NCBI GenBank assembly: GCA_964036315.1
Contig: OZ038517.1
Coordinates: 47,963,737-48,027,736 of the forward strand
DNA: 64,000 bases
Source of the DNA: Acanthosepion esculentum
Lineage: Eukaryota; Mollusca; Cephalopoda; Sepiida; Sepiidae
Reading direction: 5' to 3'
Shown here: in pieces, positions 1-11,169 of the stretch
How positions within the stretch are numbered: the first letter of the stretch is position 1
How the letters are laid out: every line of letters starts with the position of its first letter
Made by a program: the position numbers and the translations under genes
Notes under the pieces: generated by a model
Databases searched by the model: none
Seen by the model: only the letters and a program-made list of their open reading frames with translations
Told to the model about the DNA's origin: nothing

Positions 1-160
1 TAGTCATAGCTAGGACCCTAACAGGTACTACCACCCCGATTCAAGGGGAACCTGGAAACAACAGCAATTAAGAACAGGTTCCACGCTCCTCAATCTCCCG
101 ATCAGGGGCCTTGTCACTGAATATAGTTTATTGTCATACTCTTGACAGGGATGTGTTTTT
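1..160 (+). repeat. Dispersed repeat family A, copy 1
   Basis: A roughly 155-bp noncoding unit with the landmarks CATAGCT, CTACCACCCC, CAGCAATTAAGA, TTCCACGCTCCTC and GTAGTTTAT in that order. The same order recurs at 446-556, 12390-12548 (minus), 45829-45985 and 53206-53362 (minus). It shares the CCCATAGCTGG motif with the tail of the tRNA-type SINEs in this window. No coding potential. It is probably a SINE or a small nonautonomous element; its class is not certain. Confidence 0.7.
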
Positions 161-445
161 TTGTTAAAAGCGACTATGCCGGTTGATGTATAAGCGGTAA
201 TTTTTCTGTTGCTATTTACATAAGAATTAAGGGTTCAACGAAATCCTTATGTCTCTCTTTCTTTCTTATGCAATGTGCACTTGAGTAAGGTTGAAGAATG
301 CATCTACCAAAACGTAATAAATAAATAAATAAATAAATAAATAAGAAAATAATTTTTTTTGTCTGTTGTTAATGGCTATTTTGAAAATTATAAACTGCAG
401 ATTTTATGCCGATCAATAAAAGCACTAGGAAAACCAGATTTTCCT
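161..445. other. AT-rich DNA without a gene
   Basis: Only a short (AATA)n run near 318-342 is visible. I see no gene, RNA or recognisable mobile element. Confidence 0.5.
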
Positions 446-556
446 GTTTCTACCACCCCGGGTCAGAGTGGACCTGGGAACAACATCAATTAAGAAGTTT
501 TTCCACTTTCATTCAAATACCCAATCTCGCGGATGTAGTTTATGGTGGTACCCAAA
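446..556 (+). repeat. Dispersed repeat family A, copy 2 (degenerate)
   Basis: Carries CTACCACCCCGGGTCAG, a diverged CAATTAAGAAG and GATGTAGTTTATGG in the family A order. It has lost the TGATCAGAGGCCTTG block. It runs into a sliver of LINE 3' end at about 600-660. Confidence 0.6.
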
Positions 557-590
557 ACGCAAGGGGCTACCGAGTGTTAGAAGACATGAG

Positions 591-905
591 AAACAAACAT
601 TATTAAGGAGAGAAGACAATAAAAGAACAGGAATTAAGAAGACAGAAGACAACGATTGACATTGAATTTAAATTTTTATTGTTTCTCTCCAAGTAAGGCA
701 ATAAACCCACTAAGACGCTGGGGGGTACTGAGAATATGATAAAAAACATTAATAAGGGGAGAGAACAATAAAAGAAAAGGAATTAAGGAGACAAGATAAC
801 AACTGACATTGCATCTAAATTTTTGAAACTCATACTTGACTAGAAAGCAATCAGCCGGAAGAGAGTTCCACAGGTAAGGGCGTGAGAAGAAACTGCATTG
901 CAAGG
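591..905 (-). pseudogene. LINE 3' end, reverse transcriptase C-terminus plus 3' UTR (fragment)
   Basis: Read on the minus strand it contains the WNSLPADCF block that ends the RT ORF of a Jockey/CR1-like LINE, then a downstream tail with GGTTTATTGCCTTACTTGG. The same block appears at 13217-14060, 20700-21515, 32640-33380 and 37560-38690. The frame is open only briefly, and everything upstream of the final RT segment is missing. Reverse transcriptase acts with the LINE RNA at target-primed integration; this relic cannot. Confidence 0.7.
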
Positions 906-1264
906 TGGAAAATAATATGTCACCCCCCCCCCACAAGGACGTGAATGTTAAAACTATGCATCAGCTATAATTAGAACCTATCTAATTTGTTTTTGTTTTA
1001 AGACATCTTAATTCAGATTGATTTTGATTTTTCGCAAAAATCACAGCTGAAATATATAAGGTCAATCACAGCATTAACCGGTGAGCCCAACATAAAATAA
1101 AGTGAATACGTATTGTGTAATTAGTGGTTCAGAGGTGAATTGCCAAATTAGTATTTTCGGGCTTTTTTTCTTTGGTGCAAGAAATAAATACTACAAACAA
1201 ACCAACAAGAGAAACCTTTTGAAAACCATCAACATAATGTTCTATCATAAAGAAATAGGTTTAT
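906..1264. other. AT-rich DNA without a gene
   Basis: A poly-C run at 924-933 and otherwise unremarkable AT-rich sequence. Confidence 0.5.
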
Positions 1265-1790
1265 ACCAATACGTATAACACCTAAAATAGACCTTCTACA
1301 GACGATATATCTAAAATAAAAAAAAACATGTTTATCCTGAAAGTATAAAATTATGTAGAAAATATATAGATTTCATTATAAAATAACCCATAGAGGTGTT
1401 GATATGCCGCTAAACAAAATCAATGAAATCATAACACCTAAAATAGACCTTCTCCAGACAATATAGCTAAAAACATATGTTTATCCTGAAAGTATAAAAT
1501 TATGTAGAAAATATTTAGATTTCATTATAAAATAACCCATAGAGGTGTTGATATGCCGCTAAACAAAATCAATGAAACCATAACACCTACAATAGATTAT
1601 CTACAAACTATATAAAAAACATATGTTTTCCATGAAAGTATAAAATTACATGCAAAATATTTAGATTTCGGCATAAAATAACCCATAGAGGTGTTGATAT
1701 GCCACTAAAAAAATTCAATGAAATCATGAAACCTACAATAGAATATCTGCAAATGATATATCTAAAAAAAAAATTAATAAAAAAAAAAAA
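1265..1790 (+). repeat. Tandem repeat, about 150-bp unit, 3.5 copies
   Basis: Units begin with AACACCTAAAATAGACCTTC or close variants at about 1269, 1431, 1581 and 1728. Each contains AACCCATAGAGGTGTTGATATG. The last block also occurs next to the ATTACCAGCAAT minisatellites at 12560, 45540 and 53640, so the unit belongs to a wider dispersed family. Further degenerate units occur at 2595-2870. Confidence 0.75.
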
Positions 1791-1794
1791 GAAT

Positions 1795-2170
1795 TCAGTG
1801 AAAATCAGGAAGAAAGGGATTATCAATGGTCAGGAATAAAGGCATGTGTTACTAAAACCCGCTTGCTATCTGTATCATCTAAATTCATCACAATTGATTT
1901 TACTATAGAAATACATTGTAAATTAAGACGAATTATCGAATAGCACTATTATATGTATGATATAAATGCATTGAAAATGATTTTATTATAGTAATGTACT
2001 GAAAATCAGGAAGAAGGGGATTGTCAATGGTCAGGAATTAATACAAATGTTACTGATAGAAAAGAGCTGCTGTATGTATTATATAATGCATTGTTAATGA
2101 TTTTACTGCTGGAATGTGTTAAAAATCAGGAATTGTCAGTGGTCAGGAAAAGTGTTACTGACAGAATATC
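1795..2170 (+). repeat. Tandem repeat, about 125-bp unit, first array
   Basis: Three units share AAATCAGGAAGAA, GGTCAGGAATTAAT and AATGATTTTACT. The same unit reappears at 4770-5146 on the other side of the 35-bp satellite. Confidence 0.7.
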
Positions 2171-3130
2171 TGTATTTGATTTGAGATTAATAAATGAAAT
2201 AATTATGAAACATTTACTGTATTTTAGTATTGTGGTCTAAATTCTTTGCCTTTCTTCATGGAAACTGTTGAGTTAGATGTCACAGTCAAAATGCAAAATA
2301 AATATCAACTGCCAACGAACAGAGTTAATAAAGTTTTCAATAAAAAGATAAAGAGCAAAAATGAAGTGCTATCAAGCAAAAAAGCAAACATTATATGCAA
2401 AGCAAATTAACAGGTAAGAAAAAATGTTTACAAACTACGAATTAGTTTCTACGCACAAAAGCAAGGTCAGACAAATGAACACAGTGGTCTGTCTTATAGA
2501 CAAAGCAGATATGGACTGAGTCAAGATACACTTAACTGACTGGCCAACAATACATTTTCTTAGTGAAATTACCAGTCATACTTTATAAAAAAAAATACCA
2601 GCAATACATTTTAACGTCTACAAACTATACATCAGCAAAACATACGTTTACCCTGAAAATATAAAATTATATACAAAATAACTGTAGTTAAATGGTATCG
2701 AATTGCACTCAAAACAGATATACTTGAAGCCATAAAATTGTATACAAAATATTCAGCATTAAATTATCTATAGAGGTTAATATGCCACGAAACGAAATTA
2801 GTGAAACCATCACACCTACAACAAATTATCTACAAACAATATATCTATAAAACATATGGTTACCCTGAAAGTTATACAGGGTATCAATAAAGTCATTATA
2901 CAGTTACTTACAATAGCAATTAAGACAAAGAAATCAACAGACCAGAAATTTATTATTAAAAAGGTTCTGGTTAATTCTGGTTAATAACAATAAAATGCTA
3001 AGGTAAACAATAGTAAATTAATTACAAATACTGTTTGAACTGCAAGCCACCTGCTTCAGTACTTTGCTTTTTTATTATAAGTAAATGTATAGTAACTTTA
3101 TTGCAATCCTGTATAATTATGTACAAAATA
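2171..3130. other. AT-rich DNA with scattered repeat fragments
   Basis: Fragments of the ~150-bp unit occur at 2595-2870, and a transition into the 35-bp satellite begins near 3131. I see no gene. Confidence 0.5.
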
Positions 3131-4290
3131 TCTGTAGTTGAAGCCATACAATTGCACTCAAAATAGATGCAGTTGAAGCTATAAAATTGAGCTCAAAATA
3201 GATGCAGTTGAAGCCATAAAATTGAGCTAAAAATAGATGCAGTTGAAGCCATAAAATTGAGCTCAAAATAGATGCAGTTGAAGCCATATAATTGAGCTCA
3301 AAATAGAGGCAGTTGAAGCGATAAAATTGAGCTCAAAATAGATGCAGTTGAAGCCATAAAATTGAGCTCAAAATAGATGCAGTTGAAGCCATATAATTGA
3401 GCTCAAAATAGAGGCAGTTGAAGCGATAAAATTGAGCTCAAAATAGATGCAGTTGAAGCCATAAAATTGAGGTCAAAATAGAGGCAGTTGAAGCCATAAA
3501 ATTGAGCTCAAAATAGAGGCAGTTGAAGCCATAAAATTGAGCTCAAAATAGAGGCAGTTGAAGCCATAAAATTGAGCTAAAAATAGAGGCAGTTGAAGCC
3601 ATAAAATTGAGCTCACAATAGAGGCAGTTGAAGCCATAAAATTGGGCTAAAAATAGATGTATTTGAAGCCATAAAATTGTACTTAAAATAGATGCAGTTG
3701 AAGCTATACAATTGCACTAAAAATAGAGGCAGTTGAAGCCATAAAATTGAGCTCACAATAGATGCAATTGAAGCCATAAAATTGGGCTAAAAATAGATGT
3801 ATTTGAAGCCATAAAATTGTACTTAAAATAGATGCAGTTGAAGCTATACAATTGCACTAAAAATAGATGCAATTGAAGCCATAAAATTGGGCTAAAAATA
3901 GATGCAATTGAAGCCATAAAATTGTATTCAAAATAGATGTATTTGAAGCGATAAAATTGTACTGAGAATAGATGCAGTTAAAGCCATGTTTTTGCACTAA
4001 AATAGATGCAGTTGAGCCATATAATTGCACTCAAAATAGATGCAATTGAAGCCATAAATTTGCGCTCAATATAGATGTAGTTGAAGTCATAAAATTGCAC
4101 TCAAAATCGATTTAGTTGAAGTCATAAATTGCACTCAAAATAGATTTAGTTCAAACCATAAAATTGCACTAAAAATAGATGCAGTTGAAGCCATAAAATT
4201 GTATTCAAAATATATTTAGTTGAAGCCATAAAATTGCGCTCAAAATAGATGTATTTGAAGTCATAAAATTGTGCTCAAAATATATAGACT
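3131..4290 (+). repeat. 35-bp satellite array, about 33 copies
   Basis: The monomer contains AATAGATGCAGTTGAAGCCA and ATAAAATTGAGCTC. Starts at 3191, 3226 and 3261 give a 35-bp period. Many monomers carry the GAGCTC palindrome. A higher-order pattern (ATGTATTTGAAGCC, then ATTGTACTTAAAATAG, then GCTATACAATTGCAC) repeats near 3645 and 3790. Monomers diverge towards the 3' side, as expected at an array edge. Confidence 0.9.
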
Positions 4291-4477
4291 TTGATATGCA
4301 GCTAAAAAACAGCCAAACCAAGCAAAGTCATGTGACCGATGATGATGATGAATATGATGATGTATTATTATTAGTATTACTATTATACTACTTCTACCAC
4401 CACCACCATCACTATCACCCCATGATTAAAAATAAGATAGAAGTATTTACCCAGCTAAGAAGATCATTTCCCAACTT

Positions 4478-4515
4478 TTTAATGCCATGTCCTTTCAGGA
4501 TGTATGCAATCATGG
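4478..4515 (-). pseudogene. Short LINE ORF C-terminal fragment
   Basis: On the minus strand the bases read AMIAYILKGHG, matching the final residues of the LINE ORF that is tandemly amplified at 29276-30650. It lies just beyond the 35-bp satellite and is only a scrap. Confidence 0.45.
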
Positions 4516-4769
4516 CTTTTAAAAATTAATGTTTTCTTTATTATATGTCGATTGCCCAAACTTCTTTGGAAATGCCATGTCGTGGTTGTCCATGGCCTTC
4601 TCCACACATTTGAATTTAGACTTGTCCTTCTCTCAAGACTGCCTGACATTCGTGGCTAGGGAATCTTGTCTACCCTGCAATTTAAATCACAAATCAGAGA
4701 AGAAATGAATTCTTTTATTATCTGTGAAGTGCCATGATTTTTTGGTAAAACTTATATTCTATAGGGCTA

Positions 4770-5146
4770 TTATATGTATATACATTGCAAATGATTTTAT
4801 CATATGTATCCATTAGAAATCAGGAAAAATGTATTGTCAGTGGTCAGGAATTAATGCAAGTATGTAAATGCATTTCAAATTATTTCACAATAGGACTGCA
4901 TTAGAGATCAAGAAGAAAAGGTATTGTCAATGGTCAGGGATTAATGCAAGCATTACTAATAGAATATGGCCATTATATGAAAAGCCATTGCAAATGATTT
5001 TACTATAGAAATACATTAGAAATCAGGAAAAAGGTATTGTCAGTGGTCAGGAATTGATGCAAGTGTTAATGAGAGAATCGGGATATTAGATGTAAATACA
5101 TGGCAAATGATTTTACTGTTGGAATACAATGAAAAGCAGTAAATGT
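4770..5146 (+). repeat. Tandem repeat, about 125-bp unit, second array
   Basis: Three to four units with AAATCAGGAAAAA, GTCAGTGGTCAGGAATTAAT and AATGATTTTACTAT match the array at 1795-2170. The two arrays bracket the 35-bp satellite in the same orientation. Confidence 0.7.
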
Positions 5147-5325
5147 TACGTTCATATCATGTTGAAACACTGTTTTCCATATGATCACTGAAGTAAAGCA
5201 ATGTTGAGGTTGGTTGATGGGTGACCACCTGCGAATACCAGGTGCTGTAAGCTTGGATCTGTGCATAGTGCAATGGATAATGGCTCGAAATTGTTAATTG
5301 GTGAGCCAAGTTCCAATGATAAAAT
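5147..5325 (+). mobile_element. 5S rRNA/tRNA chimeric SINE
   Basis: The first ~110 bases follow eukaryotic 5S rRNA: ATATCATGTTGAAACAC, GATCACTGAAGTAAAGCAA, GATGGGTGACCACCTG, AATACCAGGTGCTGTAAGC. The internal promoter region of 5S genes is thus recognisable but mutated. A tRNA-like block follows at once (CATAGTGCAATGGATAATGG, then TGAGCCAAGTTCCAATGA, a decayed B box). A 5S head fused to a tRNA unit is a known SINE architecture (SINE3/AmnSINE type). It is a retrocopy, not a functional 5S gene. Confidence 0.75.
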
Positions 5326-5470
5326 AGTTACTAGCTTGGTTTCTGAACTGTTGAATATTCTGAGCCACTTCTTCCCCATCGAGCTGTGAGAGCTTGATCA
5401 GAAAATAGATCAGCTACCAGGCTCTTGTTATTTTGATTTCTGGGTTTCACCAATAAACTCTGGTATCCTC

Positions 5471-5474
<4 letters not shown>

Positions 5475-5530
<56 letters not shown>
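5475..5530. repeat. (TA)n microsatellite
   Basis: About 28 TA units. On the minus strand it directly follows the hammerhead-like relic at 5560-5610. Confidence 0.98.
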
Positions 5531-5534
<4 letters not shown>

Positions 5535-5559
5535 TAAAAGACAATAAGAAAACTGTATT

Positions 5560-5610
5560 ATTAGTCAACACGTTTCTTCCAATGTGGACTTTTTCATGGC
5601 AAAAATGAAA
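5560..5610 (-). ncRNA. Hammerhead-like relic next to (TA)n
   Basis: On the minus strand a CATGAAAAAGTCC block is followed by GAAACGTGTTGAC (GAAA at 5573-5576) and then by (TA)n. Spacing resembles the hammerhead relics at 51244 and 54325, but the CUGANGA core is degenerate, so catalysis is not expected. Confidence 0.3.
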
Positions 5611-5625
5611 TGAATTTATTGAAAA

Positions 5626-6240
5626 CAAAGTAACTATTAACAGCAAACAAAATGTCCTTAGCAAATAGAAGAATTTAGAAAACGCTATTATATTCATATT
5701 GTCAACTGAAAAGTATATCAAGTACTTTCAGGTGCAGAAATATTGTTTTTATTGTTGTGTTAACGGATTGAACAATTTTCTTTCGATTTCTTGATATGGT
5801 TGTGTACATTGGCTTGGGAGAGTAGTAATTCTGTTAGGAAAGGTGATATTGGGAAAAGGCTTGGGCGTAGATTAATATTTGGATAATATTCAATGGCAGC
5901 ACTCTCAAGAATTTTCCTTCTGAGTGACTTATTTTCTTTTTTTATGAGTGTAGCATTTTTGAAATCAGTTGTGGTTCAATTTATTTCTATGTATGACTAG
6001 TGCATTAGTTGTGTTTTTTGTGAGGTCTCTTTTGTGCTTATAGATATATTTTTTTTAAATTTCTGCTTGTTTCTCCAATATATTGGGAGGAACAGTTTTG
6101 GCAATTTATTTTATAAATGCCTGCTTCAGAAATATTATTGCTGTTAGTGTTTGAGGATCTCATCATATCCATAATGGTTAAAAAAAAAACGCATATAAAG
6201 AAATCAGATAAAAAATTGCTGAAAACAATTGCAGTAATGA
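5626..6240. other. No gene seen
   Basis: AT-rich unique-looking sequence with short poly-T and poly-A runs. Short open frames show no recognisable domain. Confidence 0.5.
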
Positions 6241-6690
6241 AAACTTGGGAGTCTCAATTTTCAGGATTGCAGGTTCGGATTCAGCTGGGAATGTTTTTAA
6301 TTTGCTCATGGAGTCAGCTTGATTCCAAAATGGTATGATAAGTTGGGCCAGGGCCTCTAGAAGCAAAGTTGGAAACATGGACAATTTTATTTTGAAACAC
6401 TGTAATTTGAGAACAGTAATTTTTTTTCATTTGAACATGAGCTATTGAAAGTTAGAGAGTTGTGTCCCTTTAATTGTTTTATCAGTAGAAGCCAAGATTG
6501 TGGAATCTGATTCCAAATGGTATGATATGTTGGGCTATGGCCTCTAGGAGTAAAGTTGAAAAAGTGTGACACAGTGACACACTGACATTCTCATTTATTA
6601 TATAGAAAAAGATGAGTCATTGAAAGTTAGAGAGTTGTGTCCCTTTAATTGAAAAGTGTGACACTGTGACATTCACATTTATTATATACA
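6241..6690 (-). repeat. Dispersed element, copy 1 (possible nonautonomous Helitron)
   Basis: Shares long blocks, in inverse orientation, with 51463-52140: ATCATACCATTTGGAATC, TAGAGGCCATAGCCCAACAT, GTGTCACACTTTTTCAACTT and ATAATAAATG. The block next to the GTCAGTGTGTCAC motif is duplicated inside the copy. No coding region. See the other copy for the end structure. Confidence 0.55.
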
Positions 6691-6784
6691 TATAAAGCAG
6701 ACAGATGGTAGGACCGAGAAGAGTCATTGGAGATGTCAGCATTGATCTTGTGGGCTTCATAGGAACAGTCTTTTCAGTATCTGT

Positions 6785-6935
6785 CTATATTTCTGAGATG
6801 AGGTATTATGTACACTATTTACATTATTCAGGCTATTGTCCTCATCTTGGTCACCATATTTATTACAATGTTTCGGTTGTTGTACGCTCTGGCCTTCTTC
6901 AGGTGGTTGGAATGTCGAACTGCGTAAAGAAATAT
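6785..6935 (-). mobile_element. Penelope-like / SINE composite end (inverted arm)
   Basis: The minus strand carries CCTGAAGAAGGCC, a GGCC-type stem and CCGAAACATTG, then GACAATAGCC and GTAAATAGTGTACATAATACC. This is the inverse of the sequence at 7350-7575. The two arms bracket the GIY-YIG fragment, as the pseudo-LTRs of Penelope-like elements do. Confidence 0.6.
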
Positions 6936-7235
6936 AAAGGGGAGACAGGCCGCCTCCTTAACGTAAGGCTTCAAGAACACCAGAAAGCTGTAACATGAGG
7001 GGAAGTGGAAAAATCAGGCGTGGCTGACCACATAAAGGGAGATCACCGCCCTCTGTGTAATCAGGTTGAGATCATAGACAAAAAACACCATTGGAAAATG
7101 TGTAAACTTAAGGAATCATCACATATGCTAGACCACAAAAATTTCCTGAGCCGACCAAGCATAGAAATGAATACAATATAGAAACCAGTAATAAGGAGTG
7201 CCAGAGAAAAGCGATAATAACAAAAGAAATTGCAA
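6925..7235 (+). pseudogene. Penelope-like element GIY-YIG endonuclease fragment
   Basis: The translation reads YKGETGRLLNVRLQEHQKAV, matching the GIY-YIG endonuclease C-terminal to the RT of Penelope-like retroelements. Next come a stop, then EKSGVADHIKGDH, HHWKMCKLKESSHML and LSRPSIEMN, all typical of that domain. The enzyme would nick the target for reverse transcription. Here the first Y of the motif region is altered (KKYKGETG), a TGA interrupts the frame after HQKAVT, and the RT is absent. A clear but dead fragment. Confidence 0.8.
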
Positions 7236-7349
7236 TACGAGCTCTGGTAAAAACATACAATGATAACAGCAAAGATTGCAATATGAGCACTGGTAAAAAT
7301 GTTTGCTGGTGACAATAGGTTTATAATACCCAGAAATTCATACACAGAT

Positions 7350-7575
7350 GTCCTGAAGGATACATGGCACAGTGGATAAAGGTGTTGGTTAGATCCAGTG
7401 ACAGGACCCAATACCCGGTTAAGGCAGTGGAATTAACAGGAGATAACTGAGCGAAATGAAGGGTTCAGTTCGACATTCCAACCACCTGAAGAAGGCCGGA
7501 GCGTACAACGGCCGAAACGTTATGATAAATATGGCGACAAAGATGAGGACAATAGTCCGGATAATGTAAATACTG
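7350..7575 (+). mobile_element. Penelope-like / SINE composite end with hammerhead-like core
   Basis: Begins with a tRNA-like A-box segment (TGGCACAGTGGATAAAGG), has lost the B box by deletion (ACAGGACCCAATACCCGG), and ends with CTGAAGA at 7486-7492, a GGCCG/CGGCC stem and GAAA at 7514-7517. The tail has GGCGACAAAGATGAGGACAA. CTGANGA plus GAAA is the hammerhead consensus, with one extra A between core and stem. Confidence 0.6.
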
Positions 7576-7579
7576 AACA

Positions 7580-9764
7580 GTTTTTTCGACCTACCTGATT
7601 AGAAGAACTTGTTAATTGAAATGAATCTTCCAGATGTGATAGCTAAAGGATAACATGTGAGCATAATTTTGTCGAAGTTTAGTAGATATCCAAAGGCTAA
7701 GTTATAAATGTGTTATCAGAAGTTGAAATCCCTCAAGCTCCTCGGAAATAAACTAAGATTGAATTGACTTATATAGCCGAAGTATAACATTCACCACAAT
7801 GTAAATAAGGCTGATTCCATCGTGACCTGTGGGAATTAGTGGGTGGTTTTATTAATATGACATCAGTTTGTATCGAATGACAAAAGATGTCTTCTTTTCT
7901 TGCCATTTAAAACTGAAATGAGAATTTGAAAACGTGAAAGATCTTTGTGGAAACATAGCTGTTGGCACAAGTGTTATCTTATGACTTCTTGATAAAGATA
8001 AATATTTGTTTTCAGTTTTTATTTTTCGGAGTGATTCTGATTTCTCTGTCGGTAATAGGCATAATTTGTTTTCTGGTAATATCCAGATATTTGTTGATGT
8101 AGTTTCATCCTCTCTTTTTTTTTTCAAAGCTTTTTTGTTTTCGATGAACACGCTAAATTCAATAAAAGCTCAAGTCAGTTTGAGGCAAATTGAGAAAAGA
8201 TGGCGGATGTGTATCAGTGCTGGGGTGGGTGCTTTTAATTTAACATATTTTATCATGTGTTTTTAATGTGCTATCTGTTTAATTTTTGTTCTTTTTTCAT
8301 AGTTTTTAAGTGATGTTTTCAAATAAATGCATTGAGATAGCGGATGAACTGGACCTTAACCAAGTAAAAGGAACTCAATATGTTTTGCAGCTAGCAAATT
8401 ATATTGCAGTCCTTGCCCTTTGGATTCCATCTGCTCAAAATTATTAATATCAATAAAAAAAAAATTGTTTAAAAAAATGTTTATCTGATTTTGTTTTTGT
8501 TCTGTTCAATACAATATTACATTTCTGGTTGATATGAAATTAAATTACAGAAGCATCTCCAAAAATCAGGATGTTTGGAGCCTTGAATCTGATCTCTCCT
8601 CTGACTAATAACCCGATGGGGCATGGGGACTGACTTGTAACTCTCAGTACCTCACTAAACAAGCTAATATTGTTTCATCAACACTGAACTGACCCTGAGT
8701 TTTCTTCACTCGTGATGGTTTTTCTTCTTATTGGGTTGGTATCTGCAATGAATCGTCGTCTAACAACTCTGACAGAAATCTTTGGTATGAAATGGCAATC
8801 ACATCATATGCTCAGCAGAGCCCATTGAGCATTGTCCTTTCTCAGAAGTTGTGCCTGCTTTTATTAAGCGCAATACCTTTGCAGTTGGCTAGCAAAATGA
8901 ACCATTTGCATAACCAACGCAACTCAGCTGTGGGGTTTGTACCAGCTCTGTTTTGGTTAGGCAACCATTTTCTTTGTTTTTACAGAGAGAACACACTAGG
9001 TGTTGTCACTTTGACTGATGGAGATGAGCGTTTCCTATTTGTTCTTTATCTTATCATTCTGTCGAATTCCGATGCATAATTTCATGACCTCCTTTCCTAT
9101 GGAAATGGTGACTTTCAGAAACGAGCAAAGGTATCTGTTTCAAAGAATCTCTGTAAGCTTTGACTTTAACAATACGAAACTCCATAAAACATCCACAGCT
9201 GCGGGGTATACAATGGAATTACCGTCAGAATCAAATTGTCATATTCATTACCCCTTTTGTAAACATAAAAAAAAGCATTCTAAATTAATTTACAAATGAA
9301 ATGCCTTGCTGTTGATTTAACATGCCCAGAAAGATAAAATGAGCTAAAATTTATATTAATAATAATAAATGTACATTTTGTCCCGCACTGGTGGCACAAC
9401 TCTGAGTTGCATGCACGATGCAATCGTCAGGCGCGGATCGAAAGATTCAGACACGTGTGAAACGAAAGCACGAGTTCTATAGAAAAACGCTATGAACCTG
9501 TGTTTCAACCTAGTATTCATGTTTTCAGTAATTTGCCTGCATTTGAATGGTTATTTTAAAAACAATCACTTACCTCATTTAAAAAAATAAAATAAATAAA
9601 TGCAATTTAAAAATAACCGGCAAACATTATTTGTCATCTTAGGAGACCAAGAGACAGAGACAAGGGAATTGCTTCGTTATAAGGTTCAGCATAAAATATT
9701 CCCACTACTTTATCACCAGAAGAGTCCATTACATATTGCAGGACATTCCCATTATGATTCTTCA
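7580..9764. other. 2.2 kb without a recognisable gene
   Basis: AT-rich, mostly unique-looking sequence. Several 60-99-codon open frames occur on both strands, but none shows a domain, conserved motif or convincing splice signals. Poly-A/T runs at 8110-8140 and 8450-8475 are the only low-complexity features. Confidence 0.5.
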
Positions 9765-10450
9765 TAGGAAAGGTATAAATCCACAGCTTCTCCTCCCCCA
9801 GCTATGGATTAAATAGTATGATGTGTATCTGAAAAAATCATTGTTATCCCAAAAGATTTTAATGCAATATAAACTTGAGTTCGCTGTATTCATTTAGATG
9901 CAAATACCCTTAGGAAACGTATGAATTCACATCTCCCCCAACCAAGCTATGGGTTAAATAGTAGTACTTTTATCTGAAAAAAAATCTTTGATATTCTCAA
10001 AAATTGTTAATGTAATGTTCAATCGGGTCTGTTGTATTTATTTCGATGCAAATATCCTTAGTTAGGAAAAATATGAATCCAGCTTTTCTCTCCCTCGCTA
10101 TGGGTTAAATAGTAGTACTTTTATCTGAAAAATTTTTTTTGATATTCTCAAAAATTGTTAATGCAATGTTCACTCGGGTTCGTTGTATTTATTTCGATGC
10201 AAATATCCTTAGTTAGGAAAGATATGAATCCAGCTTTTCTCTCCCGCGCTATGGGTTAAATAATAGTACTTTTATCTGAAAAAAAATCTTTGATATTCTC
10301 AAAAATTGTTAATGCAATGTTCACTCGGGTCCGTTGTATTTATTTCGATGCAAATATCCTTAGTTAGGAAAGATATGAATCCAGCTTTTCTCTCCCTCGC
10401 TATGGGTTAAATAGTAGGACTCGTTTCAGTAAATCATTAGTATCTTGAAA
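9765..10450 (+). repeat. 151-bp tandem array derived from a SINE tail, about 4.5 copies
   Basis: Units start with TAGGAAA at about 9768, 9912, 10063, 10214 and 10366. Each holds GATGCAAATATCCTTAG, ATGAATCCAGCTTTTCTCTC and GCTATGGGTTAAATAGTAG. The order and motifs match the conserved tail of the tRNA-type SINEs at 21890-22085, 41600-41750 and 50400-50555. The last three units are nearly identical, the first two diverged. Confidence 0.85.
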
Positions 10451-10642
10451 AAATTTCTTACACTCTGAAAAAAAAACTTCCTTTTTTAAATAGCCTGAAA
10501 AAGGTTGATAAACCGTAAAAAAAAAACAAATGAATCATTCAATCAATCAGTTCTATGTTGGCTCCCAAAATGAAAGCGTCACTGTCTTAGACATCGGACT
10601 ATTTTCTCCCCGCATAAAAAAAGAAGATGGAAATAAAAAAAC

Positions 10643-10646
<4 letters not shown>

Positions 10647-10702
<56 letters not shown>
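10647..10702. repeat. (TA)n microsatellite
   Basis: About 28 TA units after an A-rich stretch. Confidence 0.98.
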
Positions 10703-10704
<2 letters not shown>

Positions 10705-10904
10705 CAACAAATTCCAAGATTTATTTGAGCCAAGTTTCAACTTTTTCCAAACTCATTTCTGGAATCGTTTTGATAACTCAGCTCTTCCCAGAAATCAAAA
10801 CAGGACATTTATCTCGGAGACGACGGAGATGTCCACTCGGCTATGTTGCTGATAAAACATAGAAGTAATTTTCATTACTTACAGCTTACTGCTTTTCGTT
10901 TTCC

Positions 10905-11100
10905 AGGTAAAAACCAATGCGCTTTTGCTTTTGTTTCTTTATCTTGGAATTGTTGCTATCATGGTCATCTTTGAAGCCTGCATTCTTATTTTAAGTGGAA
11001 TTGGTATTGTTCTCTTGAGAAAAATTCTTGAAGATCTTCAGATATGGGGAAGGAATGTCCGTAATCAATCAGCGGATGTGACTTTCTTTCAATTCACTTG
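10905..11100 (+). other. Candidate exon or chance open frame (hydrophobic)
   Basis: A good acceptor context (GCTTTTCGTTTTCCAG, ending about 10905) leads into an open frame encoding a strongly hydrophobic stretch (LLLFLYLGIVAIMVIFEAC, ILILSGIGIVLL) followed by a charged RKILEDLQ. That would suit one or two membrane segments. No strong donor is seen, the frame runs into T-rich low-complexity DNA, and I recognise no family. Chance is more likely than a real exon. Confidence 0.2.
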
Positions 11101-11169
11101 TACTTGCATGATGTTTTTTTTCCCCCTGAAATATTTGTGTTCATCGTTGTTTTCTCATCACAGGATTTT

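Noticed and set aside
3131..4290. CRISPR-like array of regularly spaced ~35-bp repeats
   Set aside because: Monomers are contiguous with no unique spacers; DNA is eukaryotic in character.
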